Notes: a model not told the origin generated them from the sequence alone. 64,000 nucleotides of DNA from JANNWF01 sp052390415 (GCA_052390415.1 JBQTGY010000019.1:1-64000), one strand, 5' to 3'; positions 52,446 to 62,818 are shown, counted from the first letter of the stretch. Made by a program: numbers and translations.

Positions 52446-54793
52446 GGAACTAGGGTGCTGTCGATGCGGCGAGACACCAGCGCTTCGGCAACAGGGTCGG
52501 GCACATGCGCGGCGAGGATCACCGGGATGGATTTCGAGGTAGGCGTGCGTGCTTCATCGGCAAAACTCGATAGCGGGACCAGGGTGTTGGTTTCCGGGTA
52601 ATAGGCAACCAGACAGCCGCGCGGAATGTTGTAGTCGACCAGCAGAAAGCGCTTGGCCTGGCGGCGCACGCCGTCGTCGCAGATGCTTTCCAGATCGACC
52701 CAGTCACCCGCGTTCATCCCCAACTGTTCGATATCAGCGCCATTGATGAACAGCACGCGGCGTTCGCCGAACACGCCGCGATAGCGGTCGTTCATGCCAT
52801 AGATGGTGGTGTTGTATTGATCGTGCGAGCGAGTGGTGGCGAGCAGGAACACGGGTTGCTTGCGACCGGCGCGGGCGCGATGCACGGGCGTGTCGGTGGG
52901 CACGGCGTGCAGCTTGAATACGGCCTTGCCCTCGGGATTGCGCCATCGGCGTTCGGCAGCCGTATTGGGTAAGCGAAAGCCGCCCGGCACGCGCACGCGG
53001 GAATTGAAGTCGTGGAACTCATCGAACACCGCGGCGATGCGGTCGCGGATGCGGTCGTAGTCTTCGATCAACCACAGCCATGGCGTCTTGCTGCGGGTGC
53101 CGAGGGTGATGGCGGCGAGGCGCGCAACGATGGCGGGTTCGGACAGCAACATCGGCGCGGCCGGTGCGTTGATGCCGGCCGACAGGTGCACCATGCTCAT
53201 CGAGTCTTCGACCGAGACGCCCTGCGGCCCGCACACCTGCATGTCGATTTCGGTGCGACCCAGGCACGGCAGGATCAGTGCATCACGCCCATGCACCAGA
53301 TGGCTGCGGTTGAGTTTGGTGGTGACGTGCACGGTCAGGTCGCAGCGCCGCAACGCGGCATGCGTGGCCTCGGTGTCCGGTGTCGCGGTGGCGAAGTTGC
53401 CACCCATTCCGAAGAAAGTCCGCGCACGGCCATCGCGCATGGCCTCAATTGCGCCGATGGTGTCAAAGCCCGGCTCGCGTGGCGGTGAAAAATGGAAGAC
53501 CGCTCCAAGACGATCAAGAAAGCCGGCATCGGGTTTCTCGAAGATCATCATCGTGCGGTCGCCTTGCACGTTGCTGTGGCCACGCACCGGGCACGCGCCG
53601 GCACCGGGGCGACCGAGATTGCCGCGTAGAAGCAACAGATTGGAGATCATCTGGATCGTCGCGACCGAATGTTTGTGCTGGGTGATGCCCATGCCCCAGC
53701 AGCAGATGGTGCGCTCCGCACGCAGATAGATTTCGCCGGCGCGCTTGATCTCATCCAGGCTTAGCCCGGATTCGGCCTCGATCGTTGCCCACAGTTCTTC
53801 CCCGACGTCGGCAGCGAACGCTGCAAAGCCGACCGTGTGCTCGGTGATGAAGGCGAGATCCAACACGCGTGGCTGGCCATCGCGCTGGCGCTGGGCGTCG
53901 ACCTCCAGCACGTACTTGATGATGCCCTTGACCGCGGCCAGGTCGCCGCCGATGCGCAGCTGGAAGAAGTCCGACGCGATCTGCGTGGAACCACCGGTCA
54001 GCATTTCGCGCGTGTTCTGCGGATCGGCAAATTTCTCCAGCCCGCGCTCGCGCAGGGGATTGAACGAGACGATGGCAGCGCCGCGTTTGGCCGCCTGCCG
54101 TAGTTCGCCGAGCATGCGCGGATGATTGGTGCCCGGGTTCTGGCCGAAGATCAAAATGGCGTCGGCCAGTTCGAAATCATGCAGCGATACGGTGCCCTTG
54201 CCGACCCCGATCTGCGCCTTCAGCGCCACGCCGGACGGCTCGTGACACATGTTCGAGCAGTCCGGAAAATTGTTGGTGCCGAACTCGCGCACGAACAACT
54301 GATACAGAAACGCGGCCTCGTTGCTGGTGCGGCCGGAGGTGTAGAAAATCGCCTCATTGGGAGAAGCGAGGCCATTCAAGTGCGAGGCGATGAGGCCGAA
54401 CGCTTCGTCCCAACTCACAGGCAGGTAGTGGTCGGACGCGCTGTCCCAACGCAGCGGATGGGTGAGACGGCCTTGATTCTCCAACCAGTGATCGCTGTGT
54501 TTGGCCAACGCAGCCACGCTGTACTTCGCAAACAAGTCCGGCGTCGCACGATGGCGGGTCGCTTCGGCAGCCACCGCTTTGGCGCCGTTTTCGCAAAACT
54601 CAAACGTCGACGTGTGATCGCGATCCGGCCACGCGCAACCGGGGCAATCGAAGCCATCGGGTTGATTGGCCGAAAGCAGCGTCTTGGCGCCATGCGCCGG
54701 CACGCCTTGTTCGAGCAGATGCCGTGCAACACTGCGCAGAGCGCCCCAGCCGCCGGCCGGATTGTCATTGGGATGAATCGGGTTCTTGCTCAT
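52442..54793 (-). CDS. FdhF/YdeP-family molybdopterin oxidoreductase
   Basis: A 783-residue molybdenum-cofactor enzyme of the FdhF/YdeP type. A CPGCAWPD motif (Cys50, Cys53) lies near the N-terminus; the SNMCHEPSG loop holds the residue expected to bind Mo. Pterin-binding stretches such as ADAILIFGQNPGTNHPRML follow. ATG 54793 overlaps the fdhD stop (ATGA). The substrate is unknown: family members include formate-dehydrogenase-like and acid-stress-related proteins. Confidence 0.88.
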   Translation of the reverse strand: MSKNPIHPNDNPAGGWGALRSVARHLLEQGVPAHGAKTLLSANQPDGFDCPGCAWPDRDHTSTFEFCENGAKAVAAEATRHRATPDLFAKYSVAALAKHSDHWLENQGRLTHPLRWDSASDHYLPVSWDEAFGLIASHLNGLASPNEAIFYTSGRTSNEAAFLYQLFVREFGTNNFPDCSNMCHEPSGVALKAQIGVGKGTVSLHDFELADAILIFGQNPGTNHPRMLGELRQAAKRGAAIVSFNPLRERGLEKFADPQNTREMLTGGSTQIASDFFQLRIGGDLAAVKGIIKYVLEVDAQRQRDGQPRVLDLAFITEHTVGFAAFAADVGEELWATIEAESGLSLDEIKRAGEIYLRAERTICCWGMGITQHKHSVATIQMISNLLLLRGNLGRPGAGACPVRGHSNVQGDRTMMIFEKPDAGFLDRLGAVFHFSPPREPGFDTIGAIEAMRDGRARTFFGMGGNFATATPDTEATHAALRRCDLTVHVTTKLNRSHLVHGRDALILPCLGRTEIDMQVCGPQGVSVEDSMSMVHLSAGINAPAAPMLLSEPAIVARLAAITLGTRSKTPWLWLIEDYDRIRDRIAAVFDEFHDFNSRVRVPGGFRLPNTAAERRWRNPEGKAVFKLHAVPTDTPVHRARAGRKQPVFLLATTRSHDQYNTTIYGMNDRYRGVFGERRVLFINGADIEQLGMNAGDWVDLESICDDGVRRQAKRFLLVDYNIPRGCLVAYYPETNTLVPLSSFADEARTPTSKSIPVILAAHVPDPVAEALVSRRIDSTLVP

Positions 54794-55647
54794 GCCGGGG
54801 TCTCCTGCACGCCGGCTTCGAGCAAGCGGTGAGGATGCGTGTAGATCACGCAATCCGCCCCGCGGGCGAAGCCGATCAGGGTCTGACCGGCACTATCCGC
54901 CAATGCGATGGCAAGCGCTGTGGGTGCTGAGATGGCGGCAATCAGTTCGATGCCAGCGCGCGCCGCCTTCAACGTCATTTCATAGCTGGCACGACTGGTG
55001 ATGACGGCAAATCCGGAGGCCGGATCGAGATCCGAGTGATGCAGCGCACCAATCAATTTGTCGAGAGCGTTGTGGCGGCCGATGTCCTCACGCACGCACG
55101 CAACCACGCCACCGGACGTGGCCCAAGCGGCTGCGTGGGTGGCACCGGTCGCCGCGTTCAAGGGTTGCCGCTCGCGTAGTTGTTGCATGGCGCGCTGCAG
55201 CGCCTGCGCTTCAATCCGTAGCGCATTGCTCACCGGTGCTGGTGGCTGCAAAACGGCTTCAATCGACTCGCTGCCACAAACGCCACAACCGCTGCGGCCC
55301 TGCAGATTGCGACGCCGATTCTGCAGAGCTTCGGTGGCGGCGGTGGGTATGCGCAAGCGGAGGACTGCGCCATCGATCCAGATGTCGATGGACTCGGTAG
55401 TCAGCTCGTCAGGCGTCGCCACGATGCCTTCGCTTAGCGAGAAACCAAGTGCGAAGTCAGCCAGATCGTGCGGCGTCGCCATCATCACCGCGAAGGGTGT
55501 GTCGTTGTACTCGAACGCGATTGGGACTTCGTCTGCGACATCGTCGTGCGCGACTTGGTGATTGGCGTCACGTAGGCGATGCACCGTGCGGGTGACCGCG
55601 CCAGCGGACGCTGATTTTTGTGAGAGGTGCATGGCGGTGGAAAGCAT
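54790..55647 (-). CDS. fdhD: Formate dehydrogenase accessory sulfurtransferase FdhD
   Basis: FdhD moves sulfur to the molybdenum cofactor before it enters formate dehydrogenases. The CGVCG motif is at residues 121-125, with the conserved Cys121 and Cys124. The EDIGRHNALDKLIGA block and the C-terminal ALADSAGQTLIGF also match. The gene overlaps the oxidoreductase gene by 4 bases, so the oxidoreductase is its likely client. ATG 55647 or 55632 may be the start. Confidence 0.94.
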   Translation of the reverse strand: MLSTAMHLSQKSASAGAVTRTVHRLRDANHQVAHDDVADEVPIAFEYNDTPFAVMMATPHDLADFALGFSLSEGIVATPDELTTESIDIWIDGAVLRLRIPTAATEALQNRRRNLQGRSGCGVCGSESIEAVLQPPAPVSNALRIEAQALQRAMQQLRERQPLNAATGATHAAAWATSGGVVACVREDIGRHNALDKLIGALHHSDLDPASGFAVITSRASYEMTLKAARAGIELIAAISAPTALAIALADSAGQTLIGFARGADCVIYTHPHRLLEAGVQETPA

Positions 55648-55865
55648 GCGGGAGATTGGGGGTTTCGGCGACTGCCGGGTTTTGGGTTTTCTGGCTTCGC
55701 TCGCTTGATGTTGGCATGCCGCACCGTTTCGTCCACCTCGGCGGCCGCTGAAGCCGACAAAACCCTGCGGAGCGCCAACAGCGAGCGAGAGAAGCGAAAA
55801 GCTGGATTCCGGCCTACGCCTGAATGACGTCAGTCAACCCAACACCAAAAAAATAGAACCCCGAA

Positions 55866-58115
55866 TCACCCCACCTCCACTCGATCCACCCTCTGAAATC
55901 CGCGCGGCAACTGATTGCCGCGACTTGCCCGCGACCCCGCATACGCCTGCAAATCCCGCCAACTGATACCCAGCTTGCGTTGCCCACAGTGCAGGGTAAG
56001 TTCGGCACCGCTGCGCAGGCTGACGACGGCCAGGACGCGTTCATCGCCGGATTTGAGTTTGGCCGGTGGAATCTGGATCAGTTTGTTGCCTTTGCCTTTG
56101 TCCAACTCGGGCAACTCGGTCAGCGGGAAAGCGAGCAGGTGACCGCTGGAAGTCACTGCAACCAGCATGTCGGTGCTGACATTCGTGACCAGCGCGGGAT
56201 GCAGCACCTCGGCGCCGTCGGTCAAGTTGAGCAGCACCTTGCCAGCCTTTTGCCGGCCGACCAGGCTCTCGAAGCGGGTGACGAAGCCGTAGCCGAAGCT
56301 CGATGCGATGACCAAGCGCACGTCGGGTTCGGCTATCACGGCGGAGACAAAGCGTGCTCCCGCAGCGGGCGAGAAACGACTGCTGAGTGGCTCGCCGGCG
56401 CCGCGAGCCGAGGGCAGGCTGTGGGCGGGAGTCGAGTAGGCACGACCCTGACTGTCCAGGAACGCGGCTTGCTGCGAACTGCGTCCACGAGCGAAGTGGC
56501 ACAGGCTGTCGCCATCACGATAGGTGAGTGCGGCAGGGTCGACATCGTGGCCCTTGGCGGCGCGGATCCAGCCCTTGCTGGAGATCACTATGGTTATTGG
56601 CTCGCTGGGCAGCAGTTCGGTTTCCGACATCGCTTGGGCGGCGCCACGGGCGATCAGAGGCGAGCGTCGTGGGTCGCCGAATTTCCTGGCATCGGCCAAC
56701 AACTCGTCCTTGACCTTGCGCTTGAGTTTGGCGGGTGACGCCAGCACGGAGATCAGTTGTTCGCGCTCCGCATCCAGTTCGGTCTGCTCGCCGCGAATCT
56801 TCATTTCCTCCAGCCGCGCCAGTTGCTTGAGCTTGGTCTCAAGGATGTACTCGGCCTGTGTATCGCTGAGCACGAAACGCTGCATCAGCACAGTTTTGGG
56901 CTCGTCCTCGGTGCGGATGATCCGGATCACTTCATCCAGATTGAGGAACGCGACCAGCAGTCCTTCCAACAAGTGCAGGCGGCGTTCGACGCGCTCCAGC
57001 CTATGACTCAGGCGTCGGCGTACGGTGTCGATGCGGAACAGCAACCATTCGGCCAGGAACGCCTTCAGCGGTTTGACCTGCGGCTTGCCGCCCAAGCCGA
57101 TCACGTTGAAGTTGACGCGGAAGCTGCGCTCAAGATCGGTGGTCGCAAACAAATGCCCCATCAGACCGTCGACATCGACGCGATTGGAGCGCGGGACCAA
57201 CACGATGCGGGTAGGGTTGGCGTGGTCGGATTCGTCACGAATATCCTCCAGCCATGGCAGCTTCTTGGCCCGCATCTGCTGCGCGATCTGCTCGATCACC
57301 TTGCTCGGGCTGACCTGATACGGCAGGTGATTGATGATGATGTTCTGGCCCTCGCGGGTGAACGTCGCCCGCGCACGCACGCTGCCACCGCCGGTTTCGT
57401 AGATCTTCAGCAGATCGGCAGCAGGCGTGATGATTTCGGCTTCGGTGGGGTAATCCGGGCCGCGCAAGTGCTCGCAGAGATCGCGCGTGGTGGCTTGTGG
57501 GTCATCCAGCAAACGGATGCAGGCGCTGACCACTTCGTTCAAGTTGTGCGGCGGGATGTCGGTTGCCATGCCGACCGCGATGCCGGTCGTTCCGTTCAAC
57601 AGCAGATGCGGCAAGCGTGCTGGCAACCACGTCGGCTCTTGCAGGGTGCCGTCGAAATTGTCGGACCAATCAACCGTGCCTTGACCGAGTTCGCCAAGCA
57701 ACACTTCCGCGATGGGCGTGAGCTTGGACTCGGTGTAACGCATCGCTGCGAACGATTTTGGATCGTCGCTGGAGCCGAAATTGCCTTGACCGTTGATCAG
57801 CGGATAGCGATACGAAAACGACTGCGCCATCAGCACCAGGGCTTCATAACAAGCGCTGTCGCCATGCGGATGAAATTTGCCAATCACGTCACCGACGGTG
57901 CGCGCGGATTTTTTCGGTTTGGCAGTGGAGGCCAGGCCCAATTCACTCATCGCATAAATGATTCGACGCTGGACCGGCTTCAGGCCATCGCCCAAAAAGG
58001 GCAGGGCACGATCCAGCACCACGTACATCGAATAGTCGAGATACGCACGCTCGGCGTATTCGTGCAGCGGGATTTGTTCAAAGCCATGAAAACTGGGGCG
58101 AATAAGGTCGGGCAT
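55866..58115 (-). CDS. parC: DNA topoisomerase IV subunit A
   Basis: ParC (749 residues) cuts and rejoins DNA to unlink daughter chromosomes, working with ParE. The catalytic Tyr127 is in AAMRYTESKLTPIAE. The quinolone-resistance region reads KFHPHGDSACYEALVLMAQS with the wild-type-like Ser. The C-terminal beta-pinwheel is shorter than in GyrA, which helps separate ParC from GyrA. ATG 58115 gives a normal length. Confidence 0.95.
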   Translation of the reverse strand: MPDLIRPSFHGFEQIPLHEYAERAYLDYSMYVVLDRALPFLGDGLKPVQRRIIYAMSELGLASTAKPKKSARTVGDVIGKFHPHGDSACYEALVLMAQSFSYRYPLINGQGNFGSSDDPKSFAAMRYTESKLTPIAEVLLGELGQGTVDWSDNFDGTLQEPTWLPARLPHLLLNGTTGIAVGMATDIPPHNLNEVVSACIRLLDDPQATTRDLCEHLRGPDYPTEAEIITPAADLLKIYETGGGSVRARATFTREGQNIIINHLPYQVSPSKVIEQIAQQMRAKKLPWLEDIRDESDHANPTRIVLVPRSNRVDVDGLMGHLFATTDLERSFRVNFNVIGLGGKPQVKPLKAFLAEWLLFRIDTVRRRLSHRLERVERRLHLLEGLLVAFLNLDEVIRIIRTEDEPKTVLMQRFVLSDTQAEYILETKLKQLARLEEMKIRGEQTELDAEREQLISVLASPAKLKRKVKDELLADARKFGDPRRSPLIARGAAQAMSETELLPSEPITIVISSKGWIRAAKGHDVDPAALTYRDGDSLCHFARGRSSQQAAFLDSQGRAYSTPAHSLPSARGAGEPLSSRFSPAAGARFVSAVIAEPDVRLVIASSFGYGFVTRFESLVGRQKAGKVLLNLTDGAEVLHPALVTNVSTDMLVAVTSSGHLLAFPLTELPELDKGKGNKLIQIPPAKLKSGDERVLAVVSLRSGAELTLHCGQRKLGISWRDLQAYAGSRASRGNQLPRGFQRVDRVEVG

Positions 58116-58322
58116 GCGTTGGGTAGCTTGGCGTGGACTGCAATCGGGGCCGCCATTCTACCGGTCGGATTTGCGCAGCTTTCGCGCCCGTCAGCTTGCT
58201 CGTATGTGAACACGCCGAGGTGCGCTGCCAACCGATTCAATCCGCTCGCGTTATTGGCTTTCGAGGGCGCCGCTGGCGTCGCTCGAATCTCCCCGTCCTT
58301 CATTCACGCCAAGGAATCGAAC

Positions 58323-58781
58323 ATGCAATCCTCGAACGTCAACACATCAACCAAGTGGAAGTGGTTGGCCATCGCCGCGCTGGTGGCAGGCAGTGTTTCC
58401 ATCGTCGCCAGCGCCGGCCCGCGTGATCGTGGTCAAGGCCGTCACGGCGGCGGTTTCCTGCACGCGTTTGAGCGCATCGATGCCGATGCGGATGGCGTCG
58501 TGACACGCGCCGAATTCGATGCTGAACTGGCTGCCCGCCAAGCGGGGCTTGATGGCAACAACGATGGCGCGGTGACGTTCGAAGAAGCCCGCGCGTTCCG
58601 CGAAACACAACGCGAGGCACGTGCCCGCGAGCGGTTTGCACGCTTGGACCGCGATGGCAACGGCATCGTCACTACCGCTGAAGTCTCGGCCAACAAGCTG
58701 CGCCTGTTTACCTACCTGGATCGCAACGAGGATGGTGCGGTTGAGATTGATGAGCTGCCGCGTCGGCGCATGGGGCGCTAG
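58323..58781 (+). CDS. Exported EF-hand calcium-binding protein
   Basis: A 152-residue protein with a signal peptide (WKWLAIAALVAGSVSIVASA) and four EF-hand-like loops: DADADGVVTRAEF, DGNNDGAVTFEEA, DRDGNGIVTTAEV and DRNEDGAVEIDEL. The loops are arranged as two pairs. It is divergent from parC. A calcium-buffering or sensing role in the periplasm is inferred. Confidence 0.85.
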   Translation: MQSSNVNTSTKWKWLAIAALVAGSVSIVASAGPRDRGQGRHGGGFLHAFERIDADADGVVTRAEFDAELAARQAGLDGNNDGAVTFEEARAFRETQREARARERFARLDRDGNGIVTTAEVSANKLRLFTYLDRNEDGAVEIDELPRRRMGR

Positions 58782-58924
58782 TTGTCAGCACTCGCTGTAT
58801 TGGAAGGCCGCGCGGCTGCTTTTGCGCATCTGGATTGGGAAAAGCAGCGCCGCAGGAGCGGCGCCCTCCACAGAGCGCACAGATGTGCTCGACGATGATG
58901 CGTGAGGCGCCAAGGATCTGGAAG

Positions 58925-58942
58925 GCCGCGCTCCCGCGCGGC
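58925..58942. terminator. Hairpin between the EF-hand gene and the lipase foldase gene
   Basis: A 7-bp perfect stem GCCGCGC/GCGCGGC with a 4-base loop lies between two convergent genes (58781 and 58963). It could end both transcripts. No T-run is present. The same GGAAGGCCGCGC start also occurs near 58800, so this may be part of a repeat family. Confidence 0.4.
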
Positions 58943-58962
58943 TGCTCTACATGGGCTGAGTC

Positions 58963-60006
58963 TCAGCCACCGCCCGGCAGTTGCTCGATCGCCTCCAGCG
59001 ATTCGATACGCACCTGCTCGTCAGCACTGAATGCCGTTCGACGAAGGGCATCGATAGCCATCTGTCGTTGCGCAGAATTTAGGCTTGGGTCGTTGCGAAT
59101 GCGATCACGCGCCCTGCTGTAGTCAATCAGTCTCTGATCCCACTGCTGCCGCGCTTGATCCAGGGCGGCCAAACGATGTGCCGCGTCTTCGCCCCACACC
59201 TCACTGCGTTCGGCGAAGCGAGCATTCGCATCGATTTGCAGCGCCTCCATTTGTTCGGTCTGCTGTTCGGCAAGTTGAGCACTCAACGCATTGGCCTCCG
59301 CAGCGCGTTGAATCGGCGGCCGGGCGGCATCCCATTCGGCCAAACGCTGCTCGCGTTCTTCCAGCGTCAGCGTGGTGTCCTTGGCTATTGCTTGGCGCTC
59401 AAGCGTCTGTGCTACCTGCGCGTGCTCACTTCCGAACATGGCTTCACTGTCTGCCCCGAACCAGCGTTCGCGAATGCTTCGAATGGCCGCAAAACGCTCC
59501 CCCAGGTCACCATTGGCGGGAATACTCGCAAGCTCGTTGCGCATGGCAAGGTACTGGTCGAACGTCGCCAGCACGGCGTCAGTGGCGGCATCGCCGTGTT
59601 TGGATTGCACATGCAGAGCCAACAGGCGACGGATATCAGCGTCGCTGAACTCGCCGGTCAGGCTGAGGAAGTGTTCGATCAGTTGGCGCAAACCGTAATC
59701 GCGAATCAGCCTGCCGTCCGCGCTGAAACGGATCACGCCATCGACTTCAGTGCCGCGCAAGGAGCTTGCCTGCCAGCGCGTTATCAGGGCCTGGTCGGCT
59801 GCCTGTTGAGCCGATGCCGCGGTGACCGTAGTCATCGCTGCAACCGGAGTCTCGGACGCGGGCAGCGAGTTGATTGGCTGATCCGTGCGCGCTTGTTCTT
59901 CGAGCGCTGGCGGTGGCACTCGGTCCTGTTGCATCAGCAACACGACCGAGCCCACCACGCATGCGATCCCCAGTCCGGCAGCAATCCGCCTGCGCAACGG
60001 ATTCAC
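58963..60006 (-). CDS. lif: Lipase-specific foldase (Lif)
   Basis: A 347-residue steric chaperone anchored by an N-terminal helix (IAAGLGIACVVGSVVLLM). Its ADGRLIRDYGLRQLIEHFLS stretch and following LTGEFS correspond to the RxxFDY(F/C)LS(A)xGE region of Lif proteins, slightly divergent. The long helical C-terminal part is rich in Gln, Glu and Ala. Lif folds the secreted lipase encoded immediately upstream (gap 21 bases) in the periplasm. Confidence 0.85.
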   Translation of the reverse strand: MNPLRRRIAAGLGIACVVGSVVLLMQQDRVPPPALEEQARTDQPINSLPASETPVAAMTTVTAASAQQAADQALITRWQASSLRGTEVDGVIRFSADGRLIRDYGLRQLIEHFLSLTGEFSDADIRRLLALHVQSKHGDAATDAVLATFDQYLAMRNELASIPANGDLGERFAAIRSIRERWFGADSEAMFGSEHAQVAQTLERQAIAKDTTLTLEEREQRLAEWDAARPPIQRAAEANALSAQLAEQQTEQMEALQIDANARFAERSEVWGEDAAHRLAALDQARQQWDQRLIDYSRARDRIRNDPSLNSAQRQMAIDALRRTAFSADEQVRIESLEAIEQLPGGG

Positions 60007-60027
60007 TTCAGTACCTGTGATCGTTGC

Positions 60028-60975
60028 TTACAACCCGGCGACTTTCAGCCGGTTGGCGTGACTGCGAATCACCGACACCGGGCTGGAGGCAAACCAGCTG
60101 GTCAGCCCAAACACCTGGTTCACTTCATCCAGGTGATTCCAGCCGTAGTCGTCACGCAATACGACGCCCCAATGCGAGGAACACTTGCCGACCAGGCCGT
60201 CGTTCTGCTCGAAACCAAAGAACAGACTGCCCGCACCCATCAGCGCATCGCTGGGATCCAGCACATGCGTCAGCACCGACGTGCCGCCCCAGGAGTAATA
60301 ACGCACGCCGTTGACGGTCGCCGCGCCTTGCCCGCAGGCACTGCTGGGTTTCCCTTGGGGGTGCCGCGCATTAAAGGCTGCCGCGCCGCTGGAGGACAGT
60401 GAAGTCAAGGCAGCCAAGGCATCCTGCGGATCGTTGTCGCCCGAGAGCACTTCGATCAGCACCGACAATGCGTTGACAAATCCAGCGACTACAGGCCGCA
60501 GCGCCGATCCAGGCGGCAGGGTGGCATTGAGACCATCGGCCACCTTGCTGCCGGTGTGTGGGCTGCCGACGGTGGTTACCGAGGCGACCAGGTCACGACG
60601 CACCGAGGCGACGTAACGAATGGTTGGCCCACCATGGCTGTGGCCGATCAAGTTGAATTTGGTGTGGCCATGAATCGCGCGCAGGGTGTCCAGCTCGCGA
60701 ATCAACTGCTCGCCACGAACTTCCGAAAAGTTGCTCGAAGACACGTTGGCCACATACACACGCGCGCCGCCAGACGTGAGATTGCCTGGCACGCCGTACC
60801 AATAATCGTAAACACCGAGCAGTGAATCGAATCCCAGCAGTCCGTGCACCAGCACGATGGGATGGCGGGTCTGGGTGTAGCCCGCCTGGGCCATCGACAC
60901 CAGCGGCAAGCCACACAACATTACGACCGCAACGACGCGACTCAAAAAAGCGCGGCAAATGAAACGACGCATCAT
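60028..60975 (-). CDS. lip: Secreted triacylglycerol lipase, family I
   Basis: A 315-residue lipase like Pseudomonas family I.1 or I.2 enzymes. Signal peptide, then HPIVLVHGLLGFDSLLG, nucleophile elbow GHSHGGPT, Asp in FEQNDGLVGKCSS and His in YGWNHLDEVNQV. Two Cys residues (in SACGQGA and GKCSSHW) fit the family disulfide. ATG 60975 follows GGGGAGA; the open frame further upstream is not needed. It probably needs the foldase gene downstream and type II secretion. Confidence 0.92.
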   Translation of the reverse strand: MMRRFICRAFLSRVVAVVMLCGLPLVSMAQAGYTQTRHPIVLVHGLLGFDSLLGVYDYWYGVPGNLTSGGARVYVANVSSSNFSEVRGEQLIRELDTLRAIHGHTKFNLIGHSHGGPTIRYVASVRRDLVASVTTVGSPHTGSKVADGLNATLPPGSALRPVVAGFVNALSVLIEVLSGDNDPQDALAALTSLSSSGAAAFNARHPQGKPSSACGQGAATVNGVRYYSWGGTSVLTHVLDPSDALMGAGSLFFGFEQNDGLVGKCSSHWGVVLRDDYGWNHLDEVNQVFGLTSWFASSPVSVIRSHANRLKVAGL

Positions 60976-61165
60976 GCTTCTCCCCAAGCGTGATTTGTGA
61001 AGGAGTCTTTCGCCTGCAGCGAAGACCGTCGAATCCATTCGCGTTTTCCCTTGGATTCAAACGTACGTTTCAAGTGAGTGTTTGTCAACCGCCCATACGG
61101 CGGCGCACGGCGGGGCGTGCATTTGTCAATACGCAACGGTGGAATTGGCGACCGCTCGCGATGAC

Positions 61166-62818
61166 TTATGCGCGGATTTCCACGCGATTGCGGCCCGCTG
61201 ACTTGGCGCGATACAACGCGGCATCGGCGCCCGCGAGCGTTTGTGCCATCGGTTCCTGCGCGCGTCGTTCGGCGGCGCCGATGCTCACCGTAACCGTGCA
61301 GTGGTCGGGTCCTGCGACGCTGGTCTCCACCAACGCTCGCGCTCGCTCGGCAAGCTCACGCGCGCTATCCAAGCTCATCGCCGGCAACAGGGCGACGATT
61401 TCTTCGCCACCGTAACGTGCCAACTGGGCATCGGTTGGCATCAGTTCCAGCAGACGTGTGGCCACGCTGCGCAGCGCCTCGTCGCCTTGTGCATGTCCGA
61501 AGCGGTCATTGAAATCCTTGAAGCGGTCCAGATCAATGAACAGACATGCGCCGTTGATGGCCTCGGCGTCCCAACGACCGAGTTCGGTTTCCAGTGCGCG
61601 CCGCGAAGCGAGACCAGTCAGCGAATCGGCTTCGGCGAGTTGCCGATAGCTGATCAAGGATCGCTCGGTGCGCACGCGTGCCTGCTCGGCGCGGTCGCGC
61701 TCGATGCGCACGCGCAGGATGCGGTCAGTGAGTCCCAATGCGAACACCATGGCCTCGATCAGGAATCCCGTCCGCGGTGCATAGCGAATCCAGAAATTCC
61801 AGTCGATCACGCCGTACTCGGCCATCAAGCGCAGGGGGATGGCGCCCAGCGGCAAGGTCCAGCCAATCAGGAAATAGATGGCGGATGGATGGCCGGCGCG
61901 ATAACTGCGGATGCCTTGCCAGATCAACAACGGCGTCGCCACGATCAGGCTGAAGGTGGTGAGGTGCTGGATGATCGCGTTGTAGATCGGAATGCCCAGC
62001 AGCGAGGACACGCCGGTAAATGTGAACGCCGTCGCCAGCGCCAGAAAGGTGCGTTGGCCGCTGCGATCCAGCGGCGCCAGGAATTCGCGAAAGAATACGC
62101 AGACGGCGAGTCCAAACACGCTGAGCAACAGGATGTGCGCCATGCTGCGCAGGCCGGCAAACAGCTCGCCGAGTGGAAAAAAATACAGCGTGCCATCGAT
62201 GCTGGCGGTGACCAACACCAGCCCTGCCAGCATGCCGACGTAGGCCGCCAATGCGCGATCACGCAGGCGCAACCAGAACAATCCGACCAGGACGGCCATC
62301 ATCAGTGGCGCAATGATCGACAGTGCATGCATGGCGCTGATACGGCGCTCCAATGCCAACAGACTGGCGATGTCGGTGCGCTGGATCTGGGTGGAAAGCA
62401 CGCCCAGTTGGGTGATCGCCAAGGTCACCGTGCGAGGCTCACTGTGCGGGTCCAGCATCACCGTGAAGCCTGCGGCGGCGAAGCGGTCGGTCGCGCCGGG
62501 ACGGAAGAAATCAAAGCTGACTGGTGGTTGTTGGTCGACCTCGACACTCAACGCATACAGAGATACCCGATCAATCAGCAGCACGCATTCGCGATCCACC
62601 GGCGGCAAGGTGAAACGCACCTCAGAGCGCGTGGGTCGCAGGCGTGGCGGTAGGCTCAAGTGATCGCCCAGCGGCTCGAATCCCGCGTCTGCCTCTGCGC
62701 GCACCGAGTATTGAGTCGGTATGAACTCGCAGGAATCGGCGGCCTGCGCGGTACTCGCCGAGAGCGCAATCGGAAGTAGCAGAAATGCCGCAGCTGAACG
62801 CTTCGACACGCCCTTCAC
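61166..62818 (-). CDS. Membrane diguanylate cyclase of the 7TMR-DISM type
   Basis: A roughly 550-residue protein: signal peptide (KRSAAAFLLLPIALSASTAQA), periplasmic beta domain of the 7TMR-DISM kind, seven or so helices (residues about 160-360), and a C-terminal GGDEF domain with active-site ARYGGEEIV. The I-site RxxD expected just before is MPTD, so product inhibition may be lost. Possible starts are GTG 62818 and ATG 62881; the GTG gives the best signal peptide. It makes c-di-GMP, controlling surface or biofilm behaviour. Confidence 0.85.
   Translation of the reverse strand: MKGVSKRSAAAFLLLPIALSASTAQAADSCEFIPTQYSVRAEADAGFEPLGDHLSLPPRLRPTRSEVRFTLPPVDRECVLLIDRVSLYALSVEVDQQPPVSFDFFRPGATDRFAAAGFTVMLDPHSEPRTVTLAITQLGVLSTQIQRTDIASLLALERRISAMHALSIIAPLMMAVLVGLFWLRLRDRALAAYVGMLAGLVLVTASIDGTLYFFPLGELFAGLRSMAHILLLSVFGLAVCVFFREFLAPLDRSGQRTFLALATAFTFTGVSSLLGIPIYNAIIQHLTTFSLIVATPLLIWQGIRSYRAGHPSAIYFLIGWTLPLGAIPLRLMAEYGVIDWNFWIRYAPRTGFLIEAMVFALGLTDRILRVRIERDRAEQARVRTERSLISYRQLAEADSLTGLASRRALETELGRWDAEAINGACLFIDLDRFKDFNDRFGHAQGDEALRSVATRLLELMPTDAQLARYGGEEIVALLPAMSLDSARELAERARALVETSVAGPDHCTVTVSIGAAERRAQEPMAQTLAGADAALYRAKSAGRNRVEIRA

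Noticed and set aside
56757..58322. Long plus-strand open frame opposite parC
   Set aside because: It is the antisense of a clear parC gene; only its last part, from the ATG at 58323, is a real gene with signal peptide and EF-hands.
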